Positions 50,560 through 61,499 of a DNA stretch of 64,000 nucleotides are shown in pieces (position 1 is the first letter of the stretch; each line of letters opens with the position of its first letter). The DNA comes from Eupeodes corollae (lineage: Eukaryota > Arthropoda > Insecta > Diptera > Syrphidae), in NCBI RefSeq assembly GCF_945859685.1, contig NC_079149.1, positions 63,816,991 through 63,880,990 on the forward strand. Direction: 5' to 3'. The notes beneath the pieces were generated by a model, which had not been told where the DNA came from, ran no database searches, and saw only the letters and a program-made list of their open reading frames with translations. The translations under genes and the position numbers were made by a program.

Positions 50560-51260
50560 GGATTGGGTGGAGAAAGGAATGTCCGTTACGGTAGCTGCGG
50601 CATGCTTGCGGTGCACAGCTGAGCTCGTCGGATGTCGGAACTCACCTCTTTACAAAAATCATGCCGGATATTTTAGAATTAATTGTGCGCTACCACCACT
50701 TCGTTCACTTTTCTCGGTGGCCACTGATGACGTCACGGCCTGGCCTTTATCCACCCTTCCTGGAATCCACTCGGCCTGGTTTTCGGATTCCCCAAAATCG
50801 GAACCAAGAAAGGATCCTCTGGCTGTTGAGAACTCTTTTTTTACTGCGCCGAACGACGTTCCACGGAAATAGTAAAAAATATGTGTTACTTGAGAGCTCT
50901 TCAAACCAGACGTACGGTGAGAACAGATTTGAAATTCTTGTTAAGTTAATTATTTTAAATAATGTTAGTAAGTCAAATAGTAGTCAAATTTTAAAAACAA
51001 CAAATGGAAATGAAAACAGTGTAAAATCAGTCGATGTTTCTAAGAACACAAATAAATTTTGCCCTCCTATAATTTTGTATAAAGCAAATATTAAAACGTT
51101 AGTTGGTGACCTAAAAGCATCTTTACCTGACCTTCAAATAAAAGTGGTTAACAGTGGCGAAGGCACCATATAAGTCGATTCCTATCGACTTACCTTTTGT
51201 AAATCTCAATATCAACAAGAAAAACTTCATGCAACATGTATATAAACAAATCATACAACA
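50560..51260 (+). mobile_element. possible 5' UTR and gag N-terminus of a Jockey-like LINE
   Basis: A GC-richer block (50560-50900) precedes an open frame encoding CPPIILYKANIKTLVGDLKA then SLPDLQIKVVNSGEGTI (51060-51173). It continues in another frame (VDSYRLTFCK). This resembles the N-terminal part of ORF1 in Jockey-type elements. I did not find continuity with the gag piece at 52690, so it could be an independent relic. Confidence 0.35.
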
Positions 51261-52515
51261 GCAACCCTTGTGGCATTGACATTTCCTCACAATAATTTAA
51301 TCAACATGTATTTTCTTCTTTAAGGGTATGCCGGGTTATTAATTTATCGCCGAATAGAGCAAAATTTGTTTTCTCTCCCGTTTCCTCTTTTACTTCTCGC
51401 TAGGCGCGTGCTTCTTTATTCAACCAATGCTTTCTTAAGCATAGAAATAACCCGATGTTCACCGCCTTTCTTTCGATGAACTTCTATGTATCTGAAAATT
51501 CACTTGCTTGTGCAAAAACAAACAAGATTGTTGGAAATGGAGAAATACGCATTGCGCATGTCAGGTTGAGCCTAAGCAAAGCAGTACGTTGACGCACTAC
51601 ACTTGTTATTCATAGAGCAAACAAAAATTCACCCATTCTGTATAGAAAAAAAGCCAAACGTAACCCGTCTTCTATGGACTTATTCGATATTTTCCTTCAT
51701 TCTCGGCGGATGAAGTTTAAGAAGTAGGGGTTGCCACTTAAGCAAAATTGCGTAGTGGAATTATTTTTGGGAGAAAGTTACTGTAATTTTAATTAAGTGG
51801 CGCAAGTAGCCAATTAATAAGGCAAATGAGATTTTCTTCTAAAATACAGTTTACAAGCAGATTGCAATGCAAGGTGTATAAATAAAAGTGTGAACAAAAT
51901 TTGGATTGGAAGTGATTTGTGAAATGTGGTTGCATTTTGTTTAAATTTTAGTAACTTAAAAGTCACAACGGCTCTTATAGGAATAGATTGTTGTTTGAGA
52001 GATTTTTTTTTAGATGAAAATAATGACTTTGAGAAACTTAATTTCTAAAAGAAAAAAAAAAGTGGTAGAAATAGGACACTCTACCCCTCCTTTGAGCTTA
52101 TCCATTAAATTAGAAAGCAAATATTTCGGGTGTTCTTTTCAATTTGATTCCAAATAAACAAACGGATGTTGAAATCGCAAAGAGAGAAATAGAATGTTTT
52201 GAGTCATGGCTTGGCTTGGCTTGGCTCCGATTTCATAGAGAAATTTGAATCAAATTTCGAAAGTCTAAACGCTAACGGTTGCGGAGAACCGCCATTGAAA
52301 AGGATATTGCTTGAAACGGATTTGAAAACTTTTATTTAATTTAGATTAACTTAATAAATTAACTTAATAAATCAAAATAGGATTCTTTTGTAGCAACAAT
52401 GCCGTATAAAAAAATATCTTCTATAACAAATATTTTTCATGGAATATTCCATTTTAAGGCTTTAAAAAATGAACTTAAAGTTTTTGCATACAACTCCATC
52501 AATTCGTCACCTTGA
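51261..52515. other. AT-rich unassigned sequence
   Basis: No gene recognised. A short TTGGC-type tandem (TGGCTTGGCTTGGCTTGGCT, 52207-52226) is the only repeat. Confidence 0.35.
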
Positions 52516-52521
52516 AGACTA

Positions 52522-52640
52522 AGCACCCATATTAGACATGTTACGCGACACATTTCCTCAAATTCTTAATTTGAGTAGATTGTTTTTAAAACTTCCGAAT
52601 AGTGTTACTTCAGTTGGGAGATCTTTTTCAGCAAGTACGT
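52522..52640 (+). mobile_element. hAT transposase dimerisation-domain relic
   Basis: One plus frame reads APILDMLRDTFPQILNLSRL, then FLKLPNSVTSVGRSFSAST. This is the hAT C-terminal dimerisation signature (L..L...LP.L..L....L..P...A..ERSFS). It is a short fragment without ends and is unlike the hAT family at 28919. Confidence 0.6.
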
Positions 52641-53328
52641 TTCTGATATTTTTTCTAGTCCCTCATTTTTCTCCGACTTAACTCTATAAATAAGTCACGC
52701 CTCGCCACTGGTGGTTAATATTAATCGTTCTAAGATCAAACTTTTTGTGAGTGATGTTGGAGCGCACTCCAAACTAATGGACATTCTAAGAGATTCGAAA
52801 GAGGTTGAAGACCACTCATTTACTCCTAAAGAACTTAAAAGAGTTAATCTGATTCTAAGGGGGTTAAATTTCCAATACAATTTAGATGAAATAAAATTTT
52901 AAATTGAAAGCCAGGTTCCAAACATAGTGGAAAGTGTTGTGAAATTTGAAACTTTACGTTCCAAAGAAAAACAAATTGATTACAATTTGTTTTTAGTCAA
53001 ACTTCTGCCGAATAAACTTGCTAATGAAGTAATGGGTATAAAGTATATTTGTTATTCCAAAGTCACTTTGGAAAGACCTAGAGGAAATCGTGGGGTGATG
53101 CAGTGTAGGAGGTGCCAGGCATATGGTCATATTGCAAAAAATTGTTCGCGCAATTACAACTGCGTCAAATGTGAGCGTGATCATAAGCCAGGTGAATGTA
53201 AATTGGAAACAACTGAGGATTCAGTTCCTTATTGCGTGAACTGTAAAAAGTTTGACCATCCTGCTAATTGCAGGGGTTGTCCCTATTACGAAGGATATAT
53301 GAGTAAACGGAGAGCAATGGTGAAGAAT

Positions 53329-53633
53329 AAATAAATTGGGTGGCGCGACAGTCCGTTGAGAACCAAGGCCTAGTGACTTACAACTCTCAACCATTCCTGT
53401 GTGCGAGTAATGTTGTCAGGAATGGAGGGGACCTACAGTTTATATGCCGACTCCGAACGGCTAATTTTGAGAAAGCACTTTTTCATGACAATAGTTACTC
53501 TTGGAGAATTTGTCAATTTTTCGCAAGAGGCAGTACCCATGAAATGACTTTAGATGGCATAGGCAGGGATCGAACCCAAGACCTCTAGCATGACAGTCCA
53601 ACGCACTAACCATCTTGCCACTGGTATCACCAC
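53329..53633 (-). mobile_element. SINE copy inside LINE gag, with 14-bp TSD
   Basis: Minus-strand copy running from the tail (GGTGGCGCGACAGTCC at 53339) to the tRNA-like head (GGGATCGAACCC at 53566-53577; GCACTAACCATCTTGCCAC). CAATGGTGAAGAAT flanks it exactly at 53315-53328 and 53634-53647. Across the insertion the host gag frame stays continuous, which confirms the boundaries. Confidence 0.93.
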
Positions 53634-54792
53634 CAATGGTGAAGAATGGGATTGAAAAAAAAGAAGAAAATAGGAACTTTGTTTACCAGACAACCTTGTT
53701 GACTCAACAACTTCATTCGCAGACCTTTTTAAATCCAACCCCCCGGTCGCTCATTCCGAAACGTCAAATCGTCCAATCCAATCGTGGGTGGTCAAAATGT
53801 AATCAATGAGCTTTTTGAACTCTAAAAAGAGTTATTTGGAACAAATGTTTCAGTTCTTATAATGAAAATTAAAAACTTTATGGAAAATATAAAAAAAGGT
53901 GAATAAATCGAAGAAAAAAGATTAGCCTACCTAGGACTTCTAAATGAAGGTCTAATCTCAAGTGCGAAATAATGACCATGCAAATTCTGATTCATAACGT
54001 TGGGTCCTTAATTTAAGACAGTAGAAGAATTGAGTGTCTTTCAATTCTTTTAAATAAAAATGTAGCAGTAGCTTTCTTACAGGAAACCCATCTAAATAAT
54101 AGACATAAACTCCACCTTAACTCTTATATTTTGATTAGAAATGACAATAAACAAGGAGTAAACAATATCCCTTGTAAAAAAGTAGAAAACAAAAACATAA
54201 ATATTCTATGTCAACTGATATCGATGGAATACAAATGCAACGGTACACGAAAGAGCATTTTATTGGGTTCGGTTTATATTCCTTCTGGTATGTCATCTTC
54301 GTTTTTGACATATGAACTGAATAAAATAAATCATTTACCTAAAGCTTATGACGGCTGCGTTTTGGGAGGGGACCTTAATGGAAGAAATCCTCTATGGAGA
54401 GATAGTGTCACCAACGTAAATGGTATTGGTTTAGAAAAATGGCTTACTGCTCCTGGTTGCAGTCTTGTAAATGTGACATCTACCTGTCCCACCTACCCAA
54501 GAACATCTTCATATCTGGAAACAGTTTTTAATTACAAACAGCCTAATTGATAAGATAAACCCTAATTGTAGCATCAAAGCTTTACCTTCGTTTTCTGACC
54601 ACTTACCTTTACTGTTCAACATCAAACTAGCTGAGGCGGAAATTCCATTAAGTCAACCTCCCTTAACCAGATCTTTTATTAAAACGGACTGGAATACATT
54701 TAGGAACTCACTAGACAAGGAATTGAATAGGATTCAAATAACGCACACAGTCAACATGTCAAATTTGGAAATCGAACAAGTATTAGGTACTT

Positions 54793-56819
54793 ATTAGAGA
54801 AATCCTAGTTGGACGACCTCTCACAAGCTATCAGCATGCTTATCTTAAGGCCAAATCTACGGAGACTGCCCTCCATGAGGTAGTGCGTACTGTAGAACAA
54901 ACAATCCATTATAAAGAATTTACTCTTGCAACCTTCCTAGACATAGAAGGTGCTTTTAACAACGTCCTTACAGAATCCATAGAAGAATCGCTCGTTAAGT
55001 TCGGTGTAGAAGACTTCATTCGAAAAGGATTATTTCCATGCTCAGTGGTAGGAAGATTCGAGCCTCTCTAGGCAATACAATCAAAACAAAACACGTGAGT
55101 AGGGGAACACCCCAGGGTGGTGTCCTTTCGCCTCTTCTATTGCTTCTGGTCATGGATACAATTCTCGTTAAATTAGAGAGATGTGGAGTGAAGGTGGTAG
55201 TCTACGCGGATGATTTGGTGCTATTGGTGTCAGGAAAGTACACCTCTGTGATTAGTGAAATCACGGAGTCAGCTTTGAAGAAAGTTAGCAACTGGGCCAC
55301 GAGTTGTGGACTAGGAGTTAACCAAAGTAAAACTGAACTGTTGCTCTTTACCACCAAAACTAAAGTACCGCCCTTCACGCTACTTCGGCAAAAAGTGAGG
55401 ACTTCAGTCGAAGATGATTTTATGGACGTACACCGCCGTAGTACGCACAATCTTAACATATGGTTCGATTGTGTGGTGGCCTGCTCTTAGCAAAGCCTAT
55501 AATATTAATAAGCTAAAGAAGGTTCAGAGAACAGCTTGCGTGGGCACCACAGGGGCCATGCGTACTTGCGCAACGGACGCCTTAAACGTTATTTTGGATC
55601 TTCTACCAATCGACTTTTTTATTAAATACATAGTTTCCTGCAGCGCTATTAGGCTGAAGGAATCAAAATAGCTGGTTGTCAAAACCTTATGGTCACAACA
55701 ACATTACGAAATTGATTCCCTCAGATATTATCTCGGTAGACACTGACTACTGCAATCCTACTTTGAACCTTAGTAAGGGTTTTAAGGTTATTTTCCCATC
55801 GAGAGAAGATTGAGAGGTTGACATCGTGTCGATAGGTTTCGACACAACCATCTTTACTGACGGCTCAAAGATGGAGTGCGGAGTTGGTTCTAGGATCTTT
55901 TCTGAGTCCCTAAATGTAGCCAAATCCTTTAGGCTTCCTGACTTTGCTAGCGTTTTTCAAGCTGAACTGCTGGCAATAAGGGAGGCATGTAAGATACTTA
56001 AACAAAACCCAAACCAAAACCGAAATGTGGCTATCCTTACAGACAGTCAGGCAGCTGTCAAAGCCATTAACTCGGCCATATCCTCATCTAAATTGGTCCA
56101 GCAATGTCGCGATGAGCTTGCGAACCTGAATATTAACCTCGGTGTCCCCCTGATCTGGGTTCCGGGCCATAATGGTATCGTGGGAAATAAACGGGCTGAC
56201 GATCTAGCCAGGCAAGGATCGGCCGTTCATAGCTCACTTGCGGAAATGGTTAACATTGCTCTTGGTGCTATGAAGGGTAAAATCTTTTTTATCTACCAAA
56301 CTGAATCAAACCGAAGGTGGAGCAATTTACCCAACTGCATTATATCTAGGAAGATATGGCCCACCTATAACAAAACCCGTACGAACGATCTTCTATGCAG
56401 GCCAAGGCAAGACATAGCCAGGATTGTTGCGGTTTATACCGGACATTGGCCTATAGGAGTTCATGCAGAGAAGTTGGGTATCTCTTACAACACCTTTTCC
56501 CGCAGCTGTAGTGACCAAAGAGAAAGTGAAACCATAATCCATTTCCTCTGCAAATGTCCTGCTTTGGCAAACACCAGAATGAAATGCTTTGGAAAAGCAT
56601 TCTTTCAAGAACTTGATGAGCTATCTGAGACAAAGATTAGAGACCTAATCTTTTTTCAATGCGACAAAATGGCTCTAATATAATCGCTATGAAGCTTCTC
56701 TATCAATCTATCCCTTTCAATCAAAGGTCAAACGAGTTTTTGGCATAAAAACGGCGCACTACAGCGATAATTGGATCTCAGGCTAGGTTGCCTTGAGATC
56801 ACCATTTCTACCTACCTAC
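54793..56819 (+). mobile_element. LOA/R1-like LINE with RNase H, copy 2 (inside Jockey-like LINE)
   Basis: A 5'-truncated copy of the family at 15225-18297. Reverse transcriptase (RGTPQGGVLSPLLL, VYADDLVLLVSG, 55100-55230) is followed by an internal deletion near 55386. An intact RNase H domain (FTDGSKMECGVG, AELLAIREA, LTDSQAAVKAI, VPGHNGIVGNKRADDL) follows in one 285-codon frame (55826-56683), with a Cys/His tail ending HFLCKCPAL. The 3' hairpin and CTAC tail match copy 1. TSD ATTAGGTACTT is at 54782-54792 and 56820-56830. Confidence 0.93.
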
Positions 56820-57290
56820 ATTAGGTACTTCAACCTTTCTCTTCTGTCGGCGGTAGAATTCAAACAAAGTAACACCATATTTCAAAAAGTATGCTGCATT
56901 ACCTGAAAACATTAAAATTCTCTTTTCACATAAACACAAATGGCAAAAAAAGTTAAACAAAATTTACCATAACAATTACAATAGAACCAATGACGAATAC
57001 AGAGAAAATTGTCAAACAAAATCTCACTTCTTAGACAAATTATTAAGGAAAAAGTGGCCAATTGGATTAATGATCAATTAAAGAAAAGGCTCGAGGAACT
57101 CATTAAAACAGTTCAAAATAAAATAAAAGATGCTAAAAATGCCTTGCCAGACAAAATATTTGTGTTCGATCCAAATAATTCTGCTCTCAATCATCTGTTG
57201 ACGAGGTTGCTTTAATTATTAAAAACTTGAACTCCAAAAAATCGGCTGGTCCAGACGATGTTTCAAAGTTTTTACTGATTTTTTTTAAAT

Positions 57291-57919
57291 AATGAATACT
57301 AAGCTAGCCACATACGACAGAGCTAAAGAGCCAAATTGACCAAAGCCGTACAAAAATCGACCGTTTTTTGGGACACTGAAATTGGCTTTGTTAATTCATT
57401 TGGAATTTCATCAAGTTAAAAATCAACAAGTCCGACCCAACGAACCAAGTTTACACAATCATATCCCACCACTTCTAACAACTATGTAACTATTTCATAC
57501 AAAATTCAAAGAAACAAATTCATTGTCATTGTCAACTTTTATTATACGGGGTTACCATTTTCTTCCTTCTTTTTCTGCATATCAGTTTCGTAATTTTATA
57601 AAATTTTTGGAAAATTTCATTTTGGATGTTGAACTGAAAAAATAGATCATGTGAACACAGGATTAAACAAAAGTTCCTGACACTGACAGCCAGTTCAGAA
57701 AATAAAAATACAAAAAAAAGAATGTCATCTGTCATCCGTTCATGTACTAAAAATAAAAATTTGAAGTCTGAGCAATAATCTTGTCTTGTTACGAAGTAGA
57801 GCACTATTATTAAGGTTATAAACTTACAAAATTCCACTTCCATTCGAATGAGTTAAAAAAATTGTAAATTTTGAAACTAACCAACCAAAAATCAATTAGC
57901 TTTAATTAATCCGAACACA
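57291..57919. other. spacer and DNAJC11-like gene upstream region
   Basis: AT-rich sequence between LINE remains and the J-protein start codon. It must contain that gene's promoter, but no specific element was recognised. Confidence 0.35.
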
Positions 57920-59052
57920 ATGAGCGATGATGATGAAGCCACCCAGGAAGCGGAGGAGAACTATTATGCCTTTTTGAATCTTCCAAAAAATGTAACTCCT
58001 AATAGTAGTAGTCGGCTTATTGCAATAATAATTTAACTTTATTTGTTTTGCATCTAGGCCACAAGTGAGCAAATTAATGTTGCTTACAGAAAACTTAGTC
58101 GAATCTATCATCCGGACAAGCATGTGGACCCCAATAGTAAACACAAAGCTGAAACGTTGTTCAACCGCACAAAACGGGCCTACGAAGTCCTCTCTGACCC
58201 GCATAAACGTGCAATATATGACTGCGTTGGGGAAAAGGGTCTAAAGACTGATGGTTGGGAAATTGTTCATCGAACAAAAACTCCAGCCGAAATCAGGGAA
58301 GAATACGAGAGTCTAGCTAGGGCCCAAGAAGAACGAAAATTGTTGCAGCGCACAAATCCTAGGGGTAACATTACTATCAATGTGAATGCAACAGAACTGT
58401 TTGCGCCTTATGACGATGATGAGTATGAAACTAGTAACAAAACACTCAACAACAATTGTCCTTAAATTAGTCCTCTTTTTAAAGGATTCCAAAGATTGAA
58501 GTTTCGTCCATGAGCATTTCCCAATCAATTGAAGCGCCTATCACCTTGAAGGATACTGTTACAATGTCTGGAAACTTACACTCATCAAACGGCATCGGAA
58601 GTGGAAATTTTCTCATATCCGGACGCAGACTAATCAATAAAGGTTGGCTAGAACTTGACCTGGGCGCTGGAAACGGGCCGATGGTTGGATTCAAAGGTAA
58701 AATATATGATTGCAAATGGAAGAAAGTTTTAATGCTTTTCCTTCTTAAAATCAGGATCAAGGAATTTAAGTCAAAAAATATTCTGCAATGGAGGTTTATC
58801 GTTGAATTTTCAAGAGAGTGGTGCTATTCCTACGTTTGTTAGCACTTTGGCAGTTCAACTAGACAAACACACTATCGGTTACTTAACATATAATGCAAGT
58901 ACCCAGTCATCGATGTCAACCTCGATTGAAAGTCAGAATGAGAAGCATGCATGGAATACGTCTGTGACGATTGGTGTTCCACATTGCTACTTATCGGCAT
59001 CGTATACCAGGAAATTGGTTCAGTATGAGCTTAAATTAAAAGTGGCTGTAAA
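57920..59052 (+). CDS. DNAJC11-like J-domain protein (5' exons; runs off the right edge)
   Basis: Four exons join in frame: 57920-57991, 58058-58422, 58485-58696 and 58755-59052 (315 codons plus 2 nt). The intron at 58423-58484 is only 62 bp (gtatga ... tttaaag); reading through it would give a false stop. The J domain is near the N-terminus, with YHPDKH at residues 41-46 (HPD stimulates Hsp70 ATPase). It is followed by YEVLSDPHKRAIYD, the RTKTPAEIREEYESL helix and IPKIEVSSMSISQSIEAP, which are specific to the DNAJC11 family. In that family the J domain precedes a beta-rich DUF3395-type region and the protein associates with MICOS and the mitochondrial outer membrane. About 240 C-terminal residues are missing, after the donor AA|gtaagt. 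The next exon was not found before the window ends. Confidence 0.92.
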
Positions 59053-59599
59053 GTAAGTACAGTATAAGTTTATTTTTTCACAAATTTAAATTTACACTTT
59101 ACTAAATTAATTTAAGTGATTCTAGTATGAATTCTTCACAATGAGCTGCTTTCTTACAATTATGTTTAGAACATGCAGCAAGGTGCATAATTTTTGTATA
59201 TGTAGAAAATATTTGTCAGAGATTCCAAGTTCGTGAGCAAATCAATCTACACTTAAGCTCTAGCTCGATTGGTTATGCCAACTAATGCAGAGATTTGTCT
59301 TACAAGCGTAAGGCAATGTAGATCCATTTGCTACTCTTTTTATTTACCGATTTCTCCAAACTTTAAGAAAGTTAAAAGTTGGGAATGTTGTTTTTATTAT
59401 TTTTATCACATCCAATTTGTATTCACAATAGTCAAAAAACACAAAGTTAAACTCGTACAACTCTTTTTTTAATTTAATATCAATATAAGTCAAATTAAGT
59501 TTTGTTATTTAAGCCGTCACTACCCTGAGTTTTTTTTGTTGTCAAACATAAAATATTTGGGTAGACAAAATTTAGTAATAATGCATTTTAAGCATGGAA
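59053..59599 (+). other. DNAJC11-like intron, AT-rich
   Basis: Presumed intron sequence; no exon or repeat recognised. Confidence 0.4.
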
Positions 59600-59955
59600 A
59601 TACCATGCGACCATCAATAAGACCTTCTTGGCTTAAATGCCAAAGTTAATTTTTGTCGTAAGCCGAATGAAGAGCTCAAAGAAAAAAATTTAAGATCGGT
59701 CATAGTATGGGGTTGTGGCAGCTTCAGAAGTATGGAATTTAAATTTGATTGAAGGGCCAACACATACCTTAAAACTTGTATGGAGTTATTTGGAAGACCA
59801 GCTAAGATTATCTCATGTTTACAATAAAAATGTTCTTAAAATAGTGCTGCTGAAAGAGTGGAAAAAACACATCCCTCTTAGCTCGAACAACTTAAAAGGT
59901 CTTTTCAAAATATGTTAAAGGTCGTCGAAGACAGTAAGGGACTTCACACTTAGTA
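59600..59955 (+). mobile_element. Tc1-like transposase 3' relic
   Basis: Plus-strand frames read VWGCGSF (59707), then LVWSYLEDQLRLSHVYNKNV, LLKEWKKHIPLSS and, after a frameshift, a final LHT-Y stop. This follows the C-terminal layout of Tc1 transposases (LW..L...LR...W...W..IP...L). It is strongly decayed. Confidence 0.5.
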
Positions 59956-60009
59956 TTAAATAATTGTTTTGGTTCATTTTATTTACTTCCCATAGGAAGT
60001 TATTGGACA

Positions 60010-60250
60010 GGTTCAGGCTACATAAGGGACTTCATTTGCAGTCAACTTCATTCTTTGAACGTACATTTTGACCAAGACAACTAGTTAGTTTTTCAAGTAT
60101 CAAGAATTTCACATTCAGAAATTTACTTCACAAACCTCTACTTTAAGTTCATAGTACAAAAAGTACCAACAAAATATTGTCTACAAAACACTCCTCAGGC
60201 AAGCTTCACGTCCATCACGATTTGTATTTTGTGTTGTAAAGAAATATTAG
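60010..60250 (+). repeat. dispersed repeat of unknown type, copy 2
   Basis: Inverted relative to the copy at 24433-24720, sharing CTTCATTTGCAGTCAACT, TTGAACGTACATTT and CACTCCTCAGGCAA in the same order. A block AGGCTACATAAGGGACT near its start recurs inverted, with one mismatch, at about 61467-61484, so it may mark an element end. Confidence 0.5.
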
Positions 60251-60735
60251 TTATTTCTTTTCCAAATTGACAATTAACTCTTTTACAGAAAACGTTTTTT
60301 TTTACACTTCAGAATTTCAGAAAGTAGTAAGCTTATAGCAAGCTTCCAACCGCGATCAGAGGCTCATCATAAGTCCATGTGTTAGTTGTTAGTAAGATAA
60401 AAATACAATTAAAGCCTAACACACACACAAAATACAAAACATAATTAACATTTAACATGAATTAACACAGAACAACACTAAATAAAATAAAGACGTATAC
60501 GATAGTGGAGCACTGGTTCTAAACAATTATTTTAATCCCACGTTATTTAAATTTAAATCTATCGATGAACAGTTTAAGTTTTATAAAATGGTCATTCGGC
60601 TAAAAGCTTCATTTTTCCCATAGTTAGTTCTATGGAAGTCAATATGTATAAATTTAAATGTACGCTGGTGATGAGTTCCGCCTCGGTAGTTCAAATGTAC
60701 ACAAGATAGCAAATAAGGTGCATCAATTTCACCAA
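60251..60735. other. AT-rich intron sequence
   Basis: No feature recognised; the stretch includes simple A/C-rich runs near 60410-60490. Confidence 0.35.
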
Positions 60736-60739
60736 AGAA

Positions 60740-61230
60740 TACTAAGTCATTATTAACACGCCTTTATGATGGAGAGATTGCATTTGGAGAAGTAGAATAC
60801 GATGTTCATAGGGAGGCAGATTATAAGGATCATCCCAAGGAAAACCCTCTGGGGCAAAGAGAATGAAATTATGTTAAATTGATTCAATACGTTTCCTATG
60901 AATTTCGTAATAGGGAGTCCATACCTGCGAAGCATATTCAAGATGAGGACTAACATGGCAACTAATCAAAGAAAAAGTATCATGGGGATCATTGAACTCC
61001 TTTGCCCAGCGTTTTATAAAACCAAGCATAGAACTTGTCTTATTAACAATAAAATTAATGTGATGTGTAAACTCTAGGTTGGAACAGGAATGAACACCTA
61101 AATCTTAAAATGTGGAGACGCGACGGAGTTTTTGCTGTGATATACAGTAATCAATTACACTAACGATTCGTTTTTTAGTAAAAGTTATCGTCTGGGGTTT
61201 TAAAGGGTTGAGGGCAAGGCTTTTTTTTTA
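60740..61230 (-). mobile_element. LINE reverse transcriptase C-terminal relic
   Basis: The minus strand reads VHSCSNLEFTHHINFIVNKT, SSMLGFIKRWAKEF, ISCHVSPHLEYASQVWTPYY, EIHRKRIESI and PWDDPYNLPPYEHRILLLQM, with one in-frame stop after RIESI. This is the thumb/C-terminal region of a non-LTR reverse transcriptase (LGV-S-L-F...H...I..KA...LGF..R...F....L..LY..LVR..LEY...VW.P). No ends were found. Confidence 0.75.
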
Positions 61231-61499
61231 AATGAAGTTGTGCAGAAGAAAAATAAATCGTAGAGTAATAAAGTTCAGCGTTAAGTTGAAACAAAAAACA
61301 TAATCAACTGTCATTTTGATAGAAGTAGTCTTGACTTAATAGTTAGGAAATTTTTCGTGACTAACTTTCTAGTAAACTTTCCATTAAAGTTGCGTTAATT
61401 GGAAGGTAATTTTTTGCAGATGGCCAATCAGATAATAGAAACTTGCCTAGCTTTCCAGTCCCTTATGTAGGCTGCCCATTGTAATGGGTCCGATTTGTG

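Larger units (their letters stand above)
52690..57290 (+). mobile_element. Jockey-like LINE, interrupted by a SINE and by a second LINE
   Basis: ORF1 (52711-53334, resuming after the SINE to about 53808) has three zinc knuckles: CRRCQAYGHIAKNC, CVKCERDHKPGEC and CVNCKKFDHPANC (53100-53280). ORF2 begins near 53970 with an APE endonuclease (FLQETHLNNRH at 54075, SVYIPSG, GGDLNGRNPLW at 54365, SFSDHLPLLF at 54590). The frame stops at 54781 where another LINE is inserted. It resumes at 56831 with PENIKILFSHKHKWQKKLNK and ends at the RT entry motif IKNLNSKKSAGPDDVS (about 57210-57260). The rest of the RT is absent. Several stops exist. Confidence 0.88.

Noticed and set aside
50659..50904. 81-codon open frame on the minus strand upstream of Hsc70-5 with a basic, mitochondrial-looking N-terminus
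   Set aside because: It does not join in frame to the Hsc70-5 exon 49752-49706, and the exon at 49963-49865 gives a much better family match and phase.
55202..55459. Minus-strand open frame of 85 codons
   Set aside because: Antisense shadow of the LINE reverse transcriptase; the same shadow occurs in copy 1.
58124..58465. J-domain open frame ending in LNNNCP as if it were a complete gene
   Set aside because: The stop lies in a 62-bp intron; the reading frame continues in family-specific sequence beyond it.
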